64,000 nt of DNA from Eubacterium sp. (GTDB lineage: Bacteria; Bacillota; Clostridia; Lachnospirales; Lachnospiraceae), in assembly GCA_017938215.1 (NCBI GenBank), contig JAGBBZ010000023.1, forward strand, positions 161,561-225,560. Reading direction: 5' to 3'. Made by a program: the position numbers and the translations under genes. Positions 1-8,937 of the stretch are shown piece after piece. Position 1 is the stretch's first letter. Each line of letters starts with the position of its first letter. The notes under the pieces are model-generated. The model saw only the letters and a program-made list of their open reading frames with translations. It was not told the DNA's origin and did not search any database.

Positions 1-1
1 T

Positions 2-763
2 GAAGTGGAGGCTGTATTTGGACCAAACGGTTCCTATGATCTGAACTTTATTCGTGTCAATTGTCAGGAACGTTTTTATGAAAAGCTTGCCGGTGTCAGC
101 GAACCAGAACAAAAGCGTAAAATCATCGGAGAAGAATTTATCCGTGTATTTGAGGAAGAGGCAAAAAAAATCGGTGCCGTGGATTTCCTCGTGCAGGGTA
201 CTATATATCCGGATGTCATCGAGTCTGGTCTGGATGACTCTGCTGTCATCAAATCCCATCACAATGTGGGCGGTCTGCCAGACTGTGTCGACTTTAAAGA
301 AATCATCGAGCCCCTTCGCCTTCTTTTCAAGGACGAAGTGAGAAATGCCGGTCGAGAGCTGGGAATCCCAGAGCATCTCGTAAGCCGTCAGCCATTCCCG
401 GGCCCCGGTCTTGGTGTACGTATCGTGGGAGAAGTAACGGCAGACAAAGTGCGAATCGTACAGGATGCCGATGCCATCTTCCGTGAAGAGGTGGCAAAGG
501 CAGGCGTTACCGGTCTCGGTCAGTACTTCGCTGCATTGACCAACATGCGAAGCGTAGGCGTCATGGGCGACGGAAGAACTTACGACTACGCGGTGGCGTT
601 GCGAGCTGTGAATACCACAGACTTTATGACCGCAGAGTGCTCAGATATCCCATTTGAGGTATTGCAGAAATGCATGAACCGAATCATCAATGAGGTGAAG
701 GGGGTTAATCGGGTGCTGTATGATCTGACCAGTAAGCCGCCGGGAACGATTGAGTTTGAATAA
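2..763 (+). CDS. guaA: GMP synthase, C-terminal part (cut by window edge)
   Basis: GuaA makes GMP from XMP, ATP and an amide nitrogen in the cytoplasm. The open frame runs in from the left edge, so the true start and the whole glutaminase domain lie outside the window. Seen here are the later part of the ATP-pyrophosphatase domain ([19 protein letters not shown]) and the dimerisation domain ([12 protein letters not shown], ending GTIEFE). A second guaA copy lies at 44035-45327 and differs along its length, so the two are paralogues rather than a recent duplication. The 3' end of guaA is an established insertion hotspot for genomic islands, and an AT-rich defence island starts right behind this gene. 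The N-terminal integrity of this copy cannot be judged. Confidence 0.95.
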   Translation, partial: EVEAVFGPNGSYDLNFIRVNCQERFYEKLAGVSEPEQKRKIIGEEFIRVFEEEAKKIGAVDFLVQGTIYPDVIESGLDDSAVIKSHHNVGGLPDCVDFKEIIEPLRLLFKDEVRNAGRELGIPEHLVSRQPFPGPGLGVRIVGEVTADKVRIVQDADAIFREEVAKAGVTGLGQYFAALTNMRSVGVMGDGRTYDYAVALRAVNTTDFMTAECSDIPFEVLQKCMNRIINEVKGVNRVLYDLTSKPPGTIEFE

Positions 764-780
764 TCGTGAAGATAGTGAGC

Positions 781-858
781 CAAGCACGTAGTGCTTGATA
801 AAACAGAAGAAATCATCAGGATGCTTGCATCCAAGGATGGTTTTTTTTGTTTTATCAG
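781..858 (+). terminator. nested hairpins with T-run after guaA
   Basis: A 7-bp inverted repeat (781-787 / 791-797) is followed by a 10-bp repeat, TGATAAAACA at 796-805 and TGTTTTATCA at 848-857. Inside it lies the perfect hairpin GGATGC-tt-GCATCC (819-832), and eight T residues fall at 841-848. It probably ends the guaA transcript. Two further short hairpins follow at 860-874 and 882-895. Confidence 0.6.
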
Positions 859-925
859 AAAATACGAAGTATTTGGCGAACATCCACGTGTGGATTGCCG
901 AAGGCAAGACACTGGAGAGGAACGA

Positions 926-958
926 CGGGAAGCCCTGAAAATAGGGGCTTCCCGTTTT
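926..958 (+). terminator. rho-independent terminator
   Basis: Perfect 10-bp stem (926-935 with 945-954), nine-base loop, then TTTT. It is the last of the hairpin series behind guaA. The rest of the gene-free stretch up to 1425 shows no open frame of note, only AT-rich sequence and the hairpin at 1311-1342. Confidence 0.7.
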
Positions 959-1310
959 CGGTGTAAGCAAAATGTAAGTGAAAATAGAGTTTGTGTTTTG
1001 ATGGGGAGGTGAAGTGAATATGCAAATGATGGGAATGTGATATGTTTTGTGTTTCATGTATTTGATTATAATCGGCTTTTTTTAGTAGAATATGTTAAAA
1101 ATAGAGAGGGGCAAGGTAGTATCAGAAGTGGAGTGGGGGAAATGTTTCGCCTTTGTATTGTAAGGGTGATGTTAGTATAAAACAGGTGGAGAAATTGTAT
1201 ATATTATGATATAATTGGTGTGTTCGATGAGAGCGAAAATTTGAATTTTACGAATACTTTATGTTCTTGTCAGTGCACATATCGGAAAAAATATTTGGTC
1301 ATTTAAAGGC

Positions 1311-1342
1311 AAAGGTTCAATATATGATGTGTTGAACCTTTT
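1311..1342. terminator. hairpin, possible terminator
   Basis: AAAGGTTCAA (1311-1320) pairs with TTGAACCTTT (1332-1341) around an 11-base loop, followed by TTATC. It stands just upstream of the marR promoter and may insulate it from upstream transcription. Confidence 0.5.
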
Positions 1343-1354
1343 ATCATACCTATA

Positions 1355-1402
1355 TAGTTGATAAAATAAATAGTTGACAAACACAACTGAATGAGATATT
1401 AT
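1355..1402 (+). promoter_or_regulatory. marR promoter with overlapping operator
   Basis: TTGACA (1374-1379), a 17-bp spacer and TATTAT (1397-1402) make a good vegetative promoter. The inverted repeat AGTTG-N7-CAACT (1372-1376 / 1384-1388) overlaps the -35 box, and TAGTTGA also occurs 16 bp upstream (1355-1361). A repressor bound here would block RNA polymerase, which suggests that the downstream MarR protein represses itself. Confidence 0.7.
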
Positions 1403-1425
1403 TCCTTTAAAAGGGAGGAATGATT

Positions 1426-1878
1426 ATGAATCAAGCAAAGCTACTTAGAGAAAATACAAGAATTTTGGAATGTCACCTGGGAAACATCAATAAAACAGAT
1501 TCCTGCTGTTGTGGAATAAGTGAACCAGAGTGTTTTGTTTTGGTTGAAATTGGTAGAAAACCAAATATTTCAGTAAAAGAATTGGCAGAGATATTGAGGT
1601 TAGATAAAAGTGGTGTCAGCAGAACGGTTGAAGAACTTGTTCAGAAGGATTATGTAGAAAGAAAACCATCTACAGAAGATAGAAGATTTGTGGTTTTAAA
1701 TCTTACACTCAAAGGAAAAGAGCGTTTTGAAAAAATTGAGAATGATATGAATCGAAAATTTAAAGAAATACTAGATAAAATTCCGGTTGATAAAAGAGAA
1801 CAGGTGATTGAAGCACTTGAATTATATAATGTCGCTTGCGGTGAACTTGAAAGGATTAAAAGAGGGTGTTTGCAATGA
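1426..1878 (+). CDS. MarR-family regulator with cysteine motif
   Basis: A 150-residue winged-helix repressor. The core reads SVKELAEILRLDKSGVSRTVEEL followed by the wing KPSTEDRRFVVLNLT, as in MarR proteins. Near residues 26-36 it carries DSCCCGISEPEC, a Cys cluster typical of the MarR subgroup found next to arsenic or C_GCAxxG_C_C genes, so a metal or thiol signal is plausible (inference). ATG 1426 is preferred over 1420 because the GGGAGG at 1413-1418 abuts 1420 but is 7 nt from 1426. The stop overlaps the next start, so the two genes are translationally coupled. Confidence 0.85.
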   Translation: MNQAKLLRENTRILECHLGNINKTDSCCCGISEPECFVLVEIGRKPNISVKELAEILRLDKSGVSRTVEELVQKDYVERKPSTEDRRFVVLNLTLKGKERFEKIENDMNRKFKEILDKIPVDKREQVIEALELYNVACGELERIKRGCLQ

Positions 1879-2321
1879 ATCATGTAGAAAAGGCGGTAGA
1901 ATACTACAATAATAATTTTAATTGTTCGCAAGGAGTATTTACATCATTTGCGACAGAAATGGGAATGGATGAAAAATTAGCACTCAAGTTAGCTACAAAT
2001 TTTGGTGGTGGTGAAAGAAAAGGCGAATTGTGCGGAGCCGTAGCAGGTGCTTTGATGGTTCTTGGACTACGATGTGGACATTGTGATAGCGAAGATATAG
2101 AAGGAAAATCAAAAGCTTATGCGGTATCAACTGAATTTATGGACCGATTTATTAAGAAAAATGGTAGTGTAGTATGTCGTGAATTGTTGGGATATGACCT
2201 TACTAAGGCAGAAGATAAATTGCTTATTGAAGAACAGAAACTTTTTAAAACATTTTGTCCGAAAATGGTAGAGAGTGCCGCTGAGATAGTAAATGAAATG
2301 ATTACTGAGGGGATATGTTAA
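1875..2321 (+). CDS. C_GCAxxG_C_C family protein
   Basis: A 148-residue redox-type protein of the C_GCAxxG_C_C family. Spaced cysteines are visible: NCSQGV near residue 16, LCGAVAGALMVLGLRCGHC near residues 52-70, then VCRELLG and FCPKM. The family is probably a cofactor- or metal-binding redox protein, but its reaction is not established. It starts at ATG 1875 inside the stop codon of marR, so the pair forms one unit that the MarR protein probably controls. The product may serve detoxification or electron transfer (inference from context). Confidence 0.85.
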   Translation: MNHVEKAVEYYNNNFNCSQGVFTSFATEMGMDEKLALKLATNFGGGERKGELCGAVAGALMVLGLRCGHCDSEDIEGKSKAYAVSTEFMDRFIKKNGSVVCRELLGYDLTKAEDKLLIEEQKLFKTFCPKMVESAAEIVNEMITEGIC

Positions 2322-2334
2322 GGAGGATTAGACG

Positions 2335-2558
2335 ATGAATGAGCAGAAAAAAGAGGGTTGAATATTTCTGAGAGTGCAAAGTATGTTGAAAACAAAATGC
2401 AGGGGATTAAAAGTGTTACAGATGATACCTTGATTTATTATTCAACAAACTTAATGTTTGATGAGTATTGTGAAAAAAAGAGACATGATGCATTGTTGTT
2501 TTGGGTTCCATATACTATTACAACAGTACTTGCGATTGCTTCTCTTTTTTTGAGTTGA
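2335..2558 (+). CDS. small membrane protein with apparent frameshift
   Basis: A good Shine-Dalgarno site (AAGGAGG) precedes ATG 2335, but that frame ends after eight codons (MNEQKKEG). The -1 frame continues from there as LNISESAKYVENKMQ and on to a C-terminal hydrophobic helix (LLFWVPYTITTVLAIASLFL), ending at 2558. The switch point is the run AAAAAAG at 2347-2353. Either a real frameshift broke the gene, or ribosome or polymerase slippage restores a roughly 74-residue protein. Translation from TTG 2358 lacks a good ribosome site. No function is recognised. Confidence 0.5.
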
Positions 2559-2651
2559 TAAAAAATTTGTTTTAAAAAAAGAAATTTAATGCTAACCAAG
2601 TGATGATATGATATACTTTTAAGTACAGGGGTAAACGCTCTAAAAGGAAAT

Positions 2652-3179
2652 ATGGCGATATACAATGAATTTGGATACATCACAATAGATGATGCCAGAA
2701 TTGATGAAACTTGTAATGCCTACTTTAAATGGAAAGATTTGAATACATATATTTCCAATAATAGCCATAGAGGAATCAATATGCCAGATGCAATTAGTGA
2801 ACCGATGGGTTGCTATTGTATGGGCTATTTATGGAATCGTGGTAACGAAGTGGGTGATGCAACAGACCCGGAAACGGGAAAACGAATTGAATTTAAAGCC
2901 ACTTCCCGCTTTGAAGGAGATTTGTCCTCTTTTGGACCTAAATGTGAGTTTGATGATCTGGTCTTTCTGAGATTTAAGCTGGATGATAACTTATTGTACA
3001 TTTATGACTTGAAGATTAACTCTGAGGAATTTGGACAATATCCTGCGAATAAAACTCAGACAATTCAAGATCAGAAAAATCAGGGAAGACGACCACACGT
3101 TAGTCTACAAGCGTTGTTTGTAGATGCACAAAATTTGGAACCTGATATAATCTTTGACATTAGAAGATGTCGGGCCTAG
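2652..3179 (+). CDS. Bsp6I-like type II restriction endonuclease
   Basis: A 175-residue protein resembling the Bsp6I family, whose members cut GCNGC and are about this length, so it looks complete. It has family-like segments around NMPDAISEPMGCYCMGY and a core with EFKATSRFEGD that fits a PD-(D/E)XK type active site (E..K). The C-terminus reads PDIIFDIRRC. The gene overlaps the methyltransferase fragment downstream by 13 bp in another frame. An active restriction enzyme needs a working methyltransferase, and the one beside it is truncated, so this enzyme may be inactive, unexpressed, or protected by something else. Confidence 0.75.
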   Translation: MAIYNEFGYITIDDARIDETCNAYFKWKDLNTYISNNSHRGINMPDAISEPMGCYCMGYLWNRGNEVGDATDPETGKRIEFKATSRFEGDLSSFGPKCEFDDLVFLRFKLDDNLLYIYDLKINSEEFGQYPANKTQTIQDQKNQGRRPHVSLQALFVDAQNLEPDIIFDIRRCRA

Positions 3180-3946
3180 GAGGATTTCCATGCCAAGCAT
3201 TTTCAATAGCTGGGTACAGGCAAGGTTTTGACGATGAAAAGGGGCGTGGAGAGTTATTTTTTGAATTGATGAGAATGATGGAAGCAAAAAGACCTAGGGT
3301 TGCTTTGTTTGAAAATGTTAAAAATTTAGTTGGTCATGATAATGGGAATACATTTAGAGTGATTTGTGAACAATTGCATTTGCTGGGGTATCATTATACA
3401 TACCAAGTTTTAAATGCTATGAATTACGGGAATATGGCACAAAATAGAGAACGCATATACATTGTTGCATTTCGTGATATTGATGATTTTAATAAATTTC
3501 AGTGGCCATTATCTATCCCACTTACAACAACTGTTAGAGATATAATTGATTTTGAGGAAAAAAAAGATGATAAATATTACTATACAGAAGGTAAATACAA
3601 GGGGCAAATTTATGAATTGTTGGTAGAGGCTACAAAAAATGATGATATAAAGAATCCTGCAATCTACCAATGGAGAAGAAAATATGTGAGACAGAATAAG
3701 AGCGGAGTTGTACCTACGCTTACAGCGAATCAAGGTGAAGGTGGACATAATGTGTGTATTGTAAAGACTAAGCATGGATTAAGGAAAATGACACCGAGAG
3801 AGTGTTTTAATACGCAAGGATATCCAAAGGCTTATAAACTGCCGGATAATCAGAGTGACGCTCGTTTGTACAAACAAGCAGGAAATTCAGTGTGTGTTCC
3901 TGTTATTAATCGTATTGCTGAAAATATTTTAGAAGCCATTAAATAA
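3167..3946 (+). pseudogene. C5-cytosine DNA methyltransferase lacking N-terminus
   Basis: 259 codons that begin at the catalytic region: GGFPCQAFSIAG (motif IV, catalytic Cys), FENVKNL (motif VI), QNRERIYIV (motif VIII), a variable target-recognition stretch, and LYKQAGNSVCVPVI (motif X). The first 70-80 residues normal for this family, with the FxGxG SAM-binding motif I and motifs II-III, are missing. The frame is closed by TAG at 3161-3163, and no ribosome site precedes ATG 3167. A deletion fusing the restriction gene to the rest of the methyltransferase is the simplest reading. A split enzyme whose N-terminal part lies elsewhere is the alternative. No such part was found in this window. 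Confidence 0.75.
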
Positions 3947-4050
3947 ATATGCTGAAGAGAGAATGTGTGTAGTAGATGAAACAATAGTTAAGCTGACAAT
4001 TACTATATGTTAGAGAAAAACATTTTGAAAGAGAAAGAAGGAGTCTATAT

Positions 4051-6708
4051 ATGGCATTAGCAAAGTGGTACAAAATTGATTTTCATACTCATACACCAGA
4101 AAGTAAATGTTTTTTGGATAATGGTGTGTCACCAAAACAATGGTTAAAAGCAGCTAAAGATTCGGGTATTAATGCGGTTGTGGTAAGCGATCACAATTCT
4201 GTCGGATGGCTTAAACAAATTCAAGAAGAAAAAGGGAATTTTGAAGATGATAGTTTTAAAGTGTTTTACGGAATTGAACTTTGTGTTTCGTCGGACTTTA
4301 CACATTTTCTTATAATTTTTGATGATAAGTTATCAGTGACAGAAATAGAGGATGCTGTAGTGGGACAACTTGGATTGCAGAGAAAAGACTGGGCAGATAC
4401 TACTGTTAATGTGTCGGAAGACAAATTGAAAAAATTGTGCATAGAATTAAAAGATAGAATATTTGTGATACCGGCTCATTTTGCATCTAATAAAGGTCTT
4501 GGAAAAAGTATGGAAAATGCAATTAAGAAATATCAAGATTTTCTTTCTTTTTCTGCGATAGAAGTAAGAAATGATGACGATGTTAGAGAATATAATAATA
4601 AACTTAGAAACAATGCAATTAATAAAGCGGTTTTGGTAACAGGGTCAGATAATCCATCGAGTAAGGATGAAACTAAACATTCAATCGAAGGATTTGGCAA
4701 AATGTTTACATGGGTTAAGTTGTCAACGTTATCCTTTGAAGGACTTCGGCAGGTATTTATTGATCCTGAACATAGATGTATTAATTGGCTCGAGCTTCAA
4801 AAGATAGGTATGCAATTTGATCCTAATGAAACTACGTATAATTATATAAGTGGGATTGAAATTAAAGGAATTTCGCATATGACAGAAATGAGCATGAGAT
4901 TTTCTCCCAATTTGAATTGTATTGTAGGTGGAAGGGGAACTGGTAAATCTACTATTGTCGATGCGATAAATTATGGTGTGTGTAATGAAATGGATCTTAC
5001 GAAATGCAAGTTATTGGAGAAGACATTGGAAAAAGATGCAATAATTTCTACATACTTTAATTTTGGTAAGGCAAAATCCTATTTAATAAAAACGACAAGA
5101 AAAGGTAAACAGCTTGTGAGCAACGTAGAAGATGATGATGGCATTGTTGAAAATCCTCCAGAGTGTAAGATTGATTTTTATGGTCAGAAAGAAATTTTTA
5201 ATCTAATTGAGGAAGATAATAATATTTCTAATCAAACAACAAGCCCATTAATAAAGATGATTGATGATATAGCAGCTGCAGACATGTATTCATATTCAGA
5301 CGAAATTGATGATGCGATATTAACTATGTTGAAATTATCTGATGAATTTAAGAGTAATAGGAAAAAAATCAAGGAAATACCTACAATCAGAGCTGAGATT
5401 GAGAAGGCAGATTCAATTCTAAAAAAATTCAAAGCAAGTGGAATTGAAAAAGCGAGAAGAGATTTCGAGAACATTGATAACAGAATAAAGAATGTAGAAA
5501 AACTAATTATTTCAGAACGCGATATAGTCAGTGATACAATTTCTAATTTTCAACAACAAGGAGAAAACATTGATATACAAATAAGAGAAATTGAAGAGAA
5601 TGGGAGAGATGCTGAAGAGATTGATACATTAAGAAATTTAAAGCAAATAAATCAAAGTTTCGTTGATTTGTTAAATCAGAAGAAAGTGTTTATTGAACGT
5701 ATGATAAAAACACACGAACTGTCATCTATTCATGAAAAAAGAGAGAAAATGCGCAATGAATATATGACTGCTTTGGAGGAAGTGAAAAATACTGGTGGGG
5801 AGGATATTGATTTTATTCAGGATCAGTTGCAAAAAAATAAACAAAGATATAATGAATTATTAGAGTTACAAAGTGAACAAAAGAATCTAGAAAAGAAAAT
5901 TGATGAGAGTATTAATATATTTGTTAGTAGAAGATTGGAATTATCACGAAAGAGACAGTCTGTGATTGATGAACTCAAATTAAATAATATTTCCATTAAA
6001 GTAATTCCGTTAGGGCATATGACAAGATGGAAGGCAAATATGCAAAAGGAACTTGGAAAAGAAGGAACATTTGATAATGAATTTCAATATTTGGTTGAAA
6101 AAACACTATCGATAGACGAAGATTGGAAATCATATAAAACATACTTGAAATTTATGTTGATTACGGATTCGGGCGATATTGGAGATTTGTTTGGTTTATC
6201 AACAAATGCAAGATTTTCAAAGATTTGGAAAGATAAATTTAGTAATGATACATTAAGTTCAATGGCTAAAGTGATTCCAGAGGACAAATTACAAATCAAA
6301 ATTGTTGATGAAAACGGAGAGATTGATATCAATGAGGGTTCGCCTGGTCAGAAAAGTGCAGCCATTCTTGCATTTATTTTGAATAGTGGAGAAAATCCAT
6401 TAATCATTGATCAGCCAGAGGATGATTTAGATAATAGTTTGATTTATTCTCTTATTGTGAAATCTATAAGAACTATGAAAAATAAGCGTCAAATAATTAT
6501 AGTTACACATAATCCAAACATACCAGTACTTGGTGATGCAGAGGGGATTATTGTTTTGGAACGTAATAATCAAGGTAAAGTTACATTCAGAAAGAGTAAA
6601 AAAACCGGTTGTATTGAAGAAAAACTCATAAGAGAGGGGATTTGCGAAATTATGGAAGGTGGCGAAGATGCTTTTCGTAAGAGGGAGCAAAAGTATCAAT
6701 ATAAATAA
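4051..6708 (+). CDS. TrlF-type PHP domain / SMC-like ATPase
   Basis: 885 residues. The N-terminus is a PHP metal-dependent phosphoesterase (DFHTHTPES at 10-18, SDHNS near 46). A P-loop ATPase follows, with Walker A GGRGTGKST near 293, a long coiled-coil region at about 430-660, and Walker B with signature LIIDQPEDDLDN near 780. This is the layout of TrlF-like PHP-AAA proteins found in defence islands, where the ATPase is thought to gate a nuclease or phosphoesterase. The target is unknown. It is preceded by AGAAAGAAGGAG and sits between an R-M system and a hypothetical gene that probably belongs to the same cassette. Base composition is AT-rich, as in the rest of the island. Confidence 0.8.
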   Translation: MALAKWYKIDFHTHTPESKCFLDNGVSPKQWLKAAKDSGINAVVVSDHNSVGWLKQIQEEKGNFEDDSFKVFYGIELCVSSDFTHFLIIFDDKLSVTEIEDAVVGQLGLQRKDWADTTVNVSEDKLKKLCIELKDRIFVIPAHFASNKGLGKSMENAIKKYQDFLSFSAIEVRNDDDVREYNNKLRNNAINKAVLVTGSDNPSSKDETKHSIEGFGKMFTWVKLSTLSFEGLRQVFIDPEHRCINWLELQKIGMQFDPNETTYNYISGIEIKGISHMTEMSMRFSPNLNCIVGGRGTGKSTIVDAINYGVCNEMDLTKCKLLEKTLEKDAIISTYFNFGKAKSYLIKTTRKGKQLVSNVEDDDGIVENPPECKIDFYGQKEIFNLIEEDNNISNQTTSPLIKMIDDIAAADMYSYSDEIDDAILTMLKLSDEFKSNRKKIKEIPTIRAEIEKADSILKKFKASGIEKARRDFENIDNRIKNVEKLIISERDIVSDTISNFQQQGENIDIQIREIEENGRDAEEIDTLRNLKQINQSFVDLLNQKKVFIERMIKTHELSSIHEKREKMRNEYMTALEEVKNTGGEDIDFIQDQLQKNKQRYNELLELQSEQKNLEKKIDESINIFVSRRLELSRKRQSVIDELKLNNISIKVIPLGHMTRWKANMQKELGKEGTFDNEFQYLVEKTLSIDEDWKSYKTYLKFMLITDSGDIGDLFGLSTNARFSKIWKDKFSNDTLSSMAKVIPEDKLQIKIVDENGEIDINEGSPGQKSAAILAFILNSGENPLIIDQPEDDLDNSLIYSLIVKSIRTMKNKRQIIIVTHNPNIPVLGDAEGIIVLERNNQGKVTFRKSKKTGCIEEKLIREGICEIMEGGEDAFRKREQKYQYK

Positions 6709-6860
6709 TACCCTTTGAGATTAGTAAAAGAACGTAACAAAAGAAAGTAGTTAATGTGATGGTCATGAAGGAAATAGATAATATGATTTTTGGAGAAGAT
6801 AAATTGATACAGTACTTGTATTCTGACAAGTAAACTTAACAGAACAGGAGATGATTAAAG

Positions 6861-7469
6861 GTGAGTAGACGATTTTCGTTGCAAATTTTGCTTCCTATAG
6901 AAGGATATGAAGAAGATAAGATATACAAAAGCGAAGATATTTCTCTAAAAGTTGCGAATTTAAATCAAAAGCCGGACGATGTCTACTATAGACATTTACA
7001 AGAAAAATCTGTTTATGCTTATTTTGGTGATATTGTTAAATTTGCTTGCGAAAAGTATTCGTTAGGGGAAATTCATAATTATTCTATGCAGACTGATTGT
7101 TTAGGTGATCGAGTGATTGAATGTTCTGGTAATAAATATATTGTTACGTCAGATGAAGCAAAACAACTTGAAAGAGAACATATTTCACAATCAATATACT
7201 GTAATGTGTTTAAAGAGTGCAGTTTGAGTTGGTTTTATACCAGTATTGGAGATGAGCTTGTTCCGGATGATATGGCTATCGTGGATGATGAGTTGATACA
7301 AAAGGCTTCAGCTTTAGTGAGTTATGAGTCAGAGAAAGATTTTGCGAGCAGGTTGGCTGATGTCATAAAGGAAGAAGCTGATTGGGAAGACAAGTTTATA
7401 GCATCGCTCATTTTAGCAAAGGAAATCGCCAGTCGTGTGAATGGAAGAGCGGTTCTGTGGTATGACTAA
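6861..7469 (+). CDS. hypothetical protein beside TrlF-like gene
   Basis: 202 residues, soluble, no signal peptide or membrane segment, no family recognised. GTG 6861 is the only usable start, because the upstream ATG frame closes after five codons; AGGAG lies about 10 nt upstream. The protein is acidic, with a helical C-terminal third (residues about 150-190). The next gene begins 20 bp later. Its place between the PHP-ATPase and the AlbA_2 regulator suggests an accessory or immunity role in the same defence cassette (inference). A copy of the half-site TGGTCATGA lies upstream at 6760-6768 and may be an operator. Confidence 0.7.
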   Translation: MSRRFSLQILLPIEGYEEDKIYKSEDISLKVANLNQKPDDVYYRHLQEKSVYAYFGDIVKFACEKYSLGEIHNYSMQTDCLGDRVIECSGNKYIVTSDEAKQLEREHISQSIYCNVFKECSLSWFYTSIGDELVPDDMAIVDDELIQKASALVSYESEKDFASRLADVIKEEADWEDKFIASLILAKEIASRVNGRAVLWYD

Positions 7470-7489
7470 TAGAGGAAGATGGTGAATAT

Positions 7490-8848
7490 ATGAGGGAAAA
7501 AGAGCATCAATCCATAGAGTGGAAAGAATCTTGGCAAGATGAATATCTGAAGTGGATTTGTGGATATGCTAATGCTTACGGTGGAACACTATACATAGGT
7601 ACAGATGACGATGGTAATGTGGTGGGAATTGACAATGCGAGAGAGCTTTTGGAACGAATCCCTAATAAAATTACAGATATGATGGGTATCATCGCGGATG
7701 TAAATTTATTGTATAAAGGCGACCTTGAGTATTTGCAGATAGTTGTTGATAAATATCCGTCACTAATAAGTTTTCGTGGAAAGTATTACTATCGTTCCGG
7801 AAGTACCATGCGTGAGATTACCGGAAAGGAATTGGAAAGAGCTTTGTTGAAAACACAGGGAAGAACATGGGATGGTGTACCATTGCCTAAAATATCAGTG
7901 ACTGATTTAAAGCAGGATGCAATTCAGCTGTTTAAAGAGAAGGCTGTAAAGAGAGGCAGGCTTACACAAGAGGAAGCTGGTGTTGAAGACTCTATTTTGA
8001 TGGATAACCTACACCTCATTGATGAAGAGGGATATTTGATAAGAGCAGCCATGCTGGCTTTTTACAAGGATCCGGAGAAGTGGGTAACAGGGTCCTATAT
8101 TAAAATTGGCTACTTTGGCAAGTCGGATGCGGATTTGGTATATCAGGATGAAGTGCATGGTCCATTGATTGAGCAGGTAGATAAGACCGTTGATTTGGTC
8201 TATACAAAATACATGAAAGCACTTATTGCTTATGAGGGAATTCAGAGAGTGGAGCAGTTTATGTTCCATAAAGATGCCTTTCGTGAAATTCTCTTGAATG
8301 CAATTGTGCATAAGGATTATAGTAGCTGCAATCCTATTCAGATTAGCGTATACGAGGACAAGATATACATTTGGAACGATGGCGAGATGCCGCCGAATTT
8401 GGATTCCACGGACAAGTTGTTTATGAAGCATTCCTCTAAGCCATATAATCCGAAATTGGCAAATGTCTTCTTTAAAAGCGGTATGATTGAAGCTTGGGGA
8501 AGAGGCTTTGAAAAGATTAAAGAAGCTTGTGGACTGTACGATGGTCCTTTGCCGGAGTATGAGATAAATGAGTCGGGAATCATGGTTCTGTGTAAGGCTT
8601 GTGATAAGTATTTGGAACTGTTAAGAAATGATGGTCAACATCATGACCAAAATGGTCATGATATGGTCATGATGATTTTAGACTTTTGCAAAGATGCAAA
8701 ATCTGTACCGGAAATTATGGATAATTTTGGTTTTGAAAGCAGAACAAGCTTTAGGAGAAAATATTTAAATGATTTGGTGGAGACTGGAAAGTTAAAAATG
8801 ACTATGCCAGATAAACCTAAGAGTAAAAAACAAAAGTATTATTCATAA
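7490..8848 (+). CDS. AlbA_2 / HATPase_c_4 transcriptional regulator
   Basis: 452 residues. Residues 1-115 form an AlbA_2 (Schlafen-like) domain (EHQSIEWKESW, GYANAYGGTLYIGTDDDG). Residues about 255-350 match the HATPase_c_4 region (FREILLNAIVHKDYSS, WGRGFEKI). A winged-helix segment fills 393-450. The linker at about 378-390 is the Gln/His/Met-rich NGHDMVMM region, and its DNA (8640-8673) is a palindrome plus a direct repeat. The same palindrome recurs just behind the gene. Proteins of this family are annotated as transcriptional regulators, and the repeated site suggests that this one binds DNA at its own locus. It lies between two defence-type genes and may switch them. Confidence 0.8.
   Translation: MREKEHQSIEWKESWQDEYLKWICGYANAYGGTLYIGTDDDGNVVGIDNARELLERIPNKITDMMGIIADVNLLYKGDLEYLQIVVDKYPSLISFRGKYYYRSGSTMREITGKELERALLKTQGRTWDGVPLPKISVTDLKQDAIQLFKEKAVKRGRLTQEEAGVEDSILMDNLHLIDEEGYLIRAAMLAFYKDPEKWVTGSYIKIGYFGKSDADLVYQDEVHGPLIEQVDKTVDLVYTKYMKALIAYEGIQRVEQFMFHKDAFREILLNAIVHKDYSSCNPIQISVYEDKIYIWNDGEMPPNLDSTDKLFMKHSSKPYNPKLANVFFKSGMIEAWGRGFEKIKEACGLYDGPLPEYEINESGIMVLCKACDKYLELLRNDGQHHDQNGHDMVMMILDFCKDAKSVPEIMDNFGFESRTSFRRKYLNDLVETGKLKMTMPDKPKSKKQKYYS
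8640..8673. repeat. palindrome plus 11-bp-phased repeat inside coding sequence
   Basis: ATCATGACCA (8640-8649), three bases, TGGTCATGAT (8653-8662), one base, then TGGTCATGAT again (8664-8673). Arms are perfect. The 11-bp step between the two forward copies is not a multiple of three, so the repeat cannot arise from a repeated peptide. It lies in the linker between the ATPase-like domain and the winged helix of the regulator gene. Confidence 0.85.
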
Positions 8849-8858
8849 GCGGATTTCA

Positions 8859-8895
8859 TAACCACATCATGACCAAGTTGGTTATGATGTGGTTA
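8859..8895. promoter_or_regulatory. long palindrome, probable operator
   Basis: Two 18-bp arms (8859-8876 and 8878-8895) with one mismatch. The core ATCATGACCA-N3-TGGTTATGAT repeats the palindrome inside the preceding gene with the same 3-bp spacing. There is no T-run, so a protein-binding site fits better than a terminator. It lies 42 bp before the YobI-like gene. Confidence 0.7.
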
Positions 8896-8937
8896 GCTAA
8901 TTAAGAGCGAATCATAGTTGCATAAGAGGAGTGTTGT

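Noticed and set aside
3331-3340. Exact TGGTCATGAT inside the methyltransferase fragment
   Set aside because: It encodes the conserved V-G-H-D segment of the methyltransferase, so coding constraint explains it; not counted as an operator.
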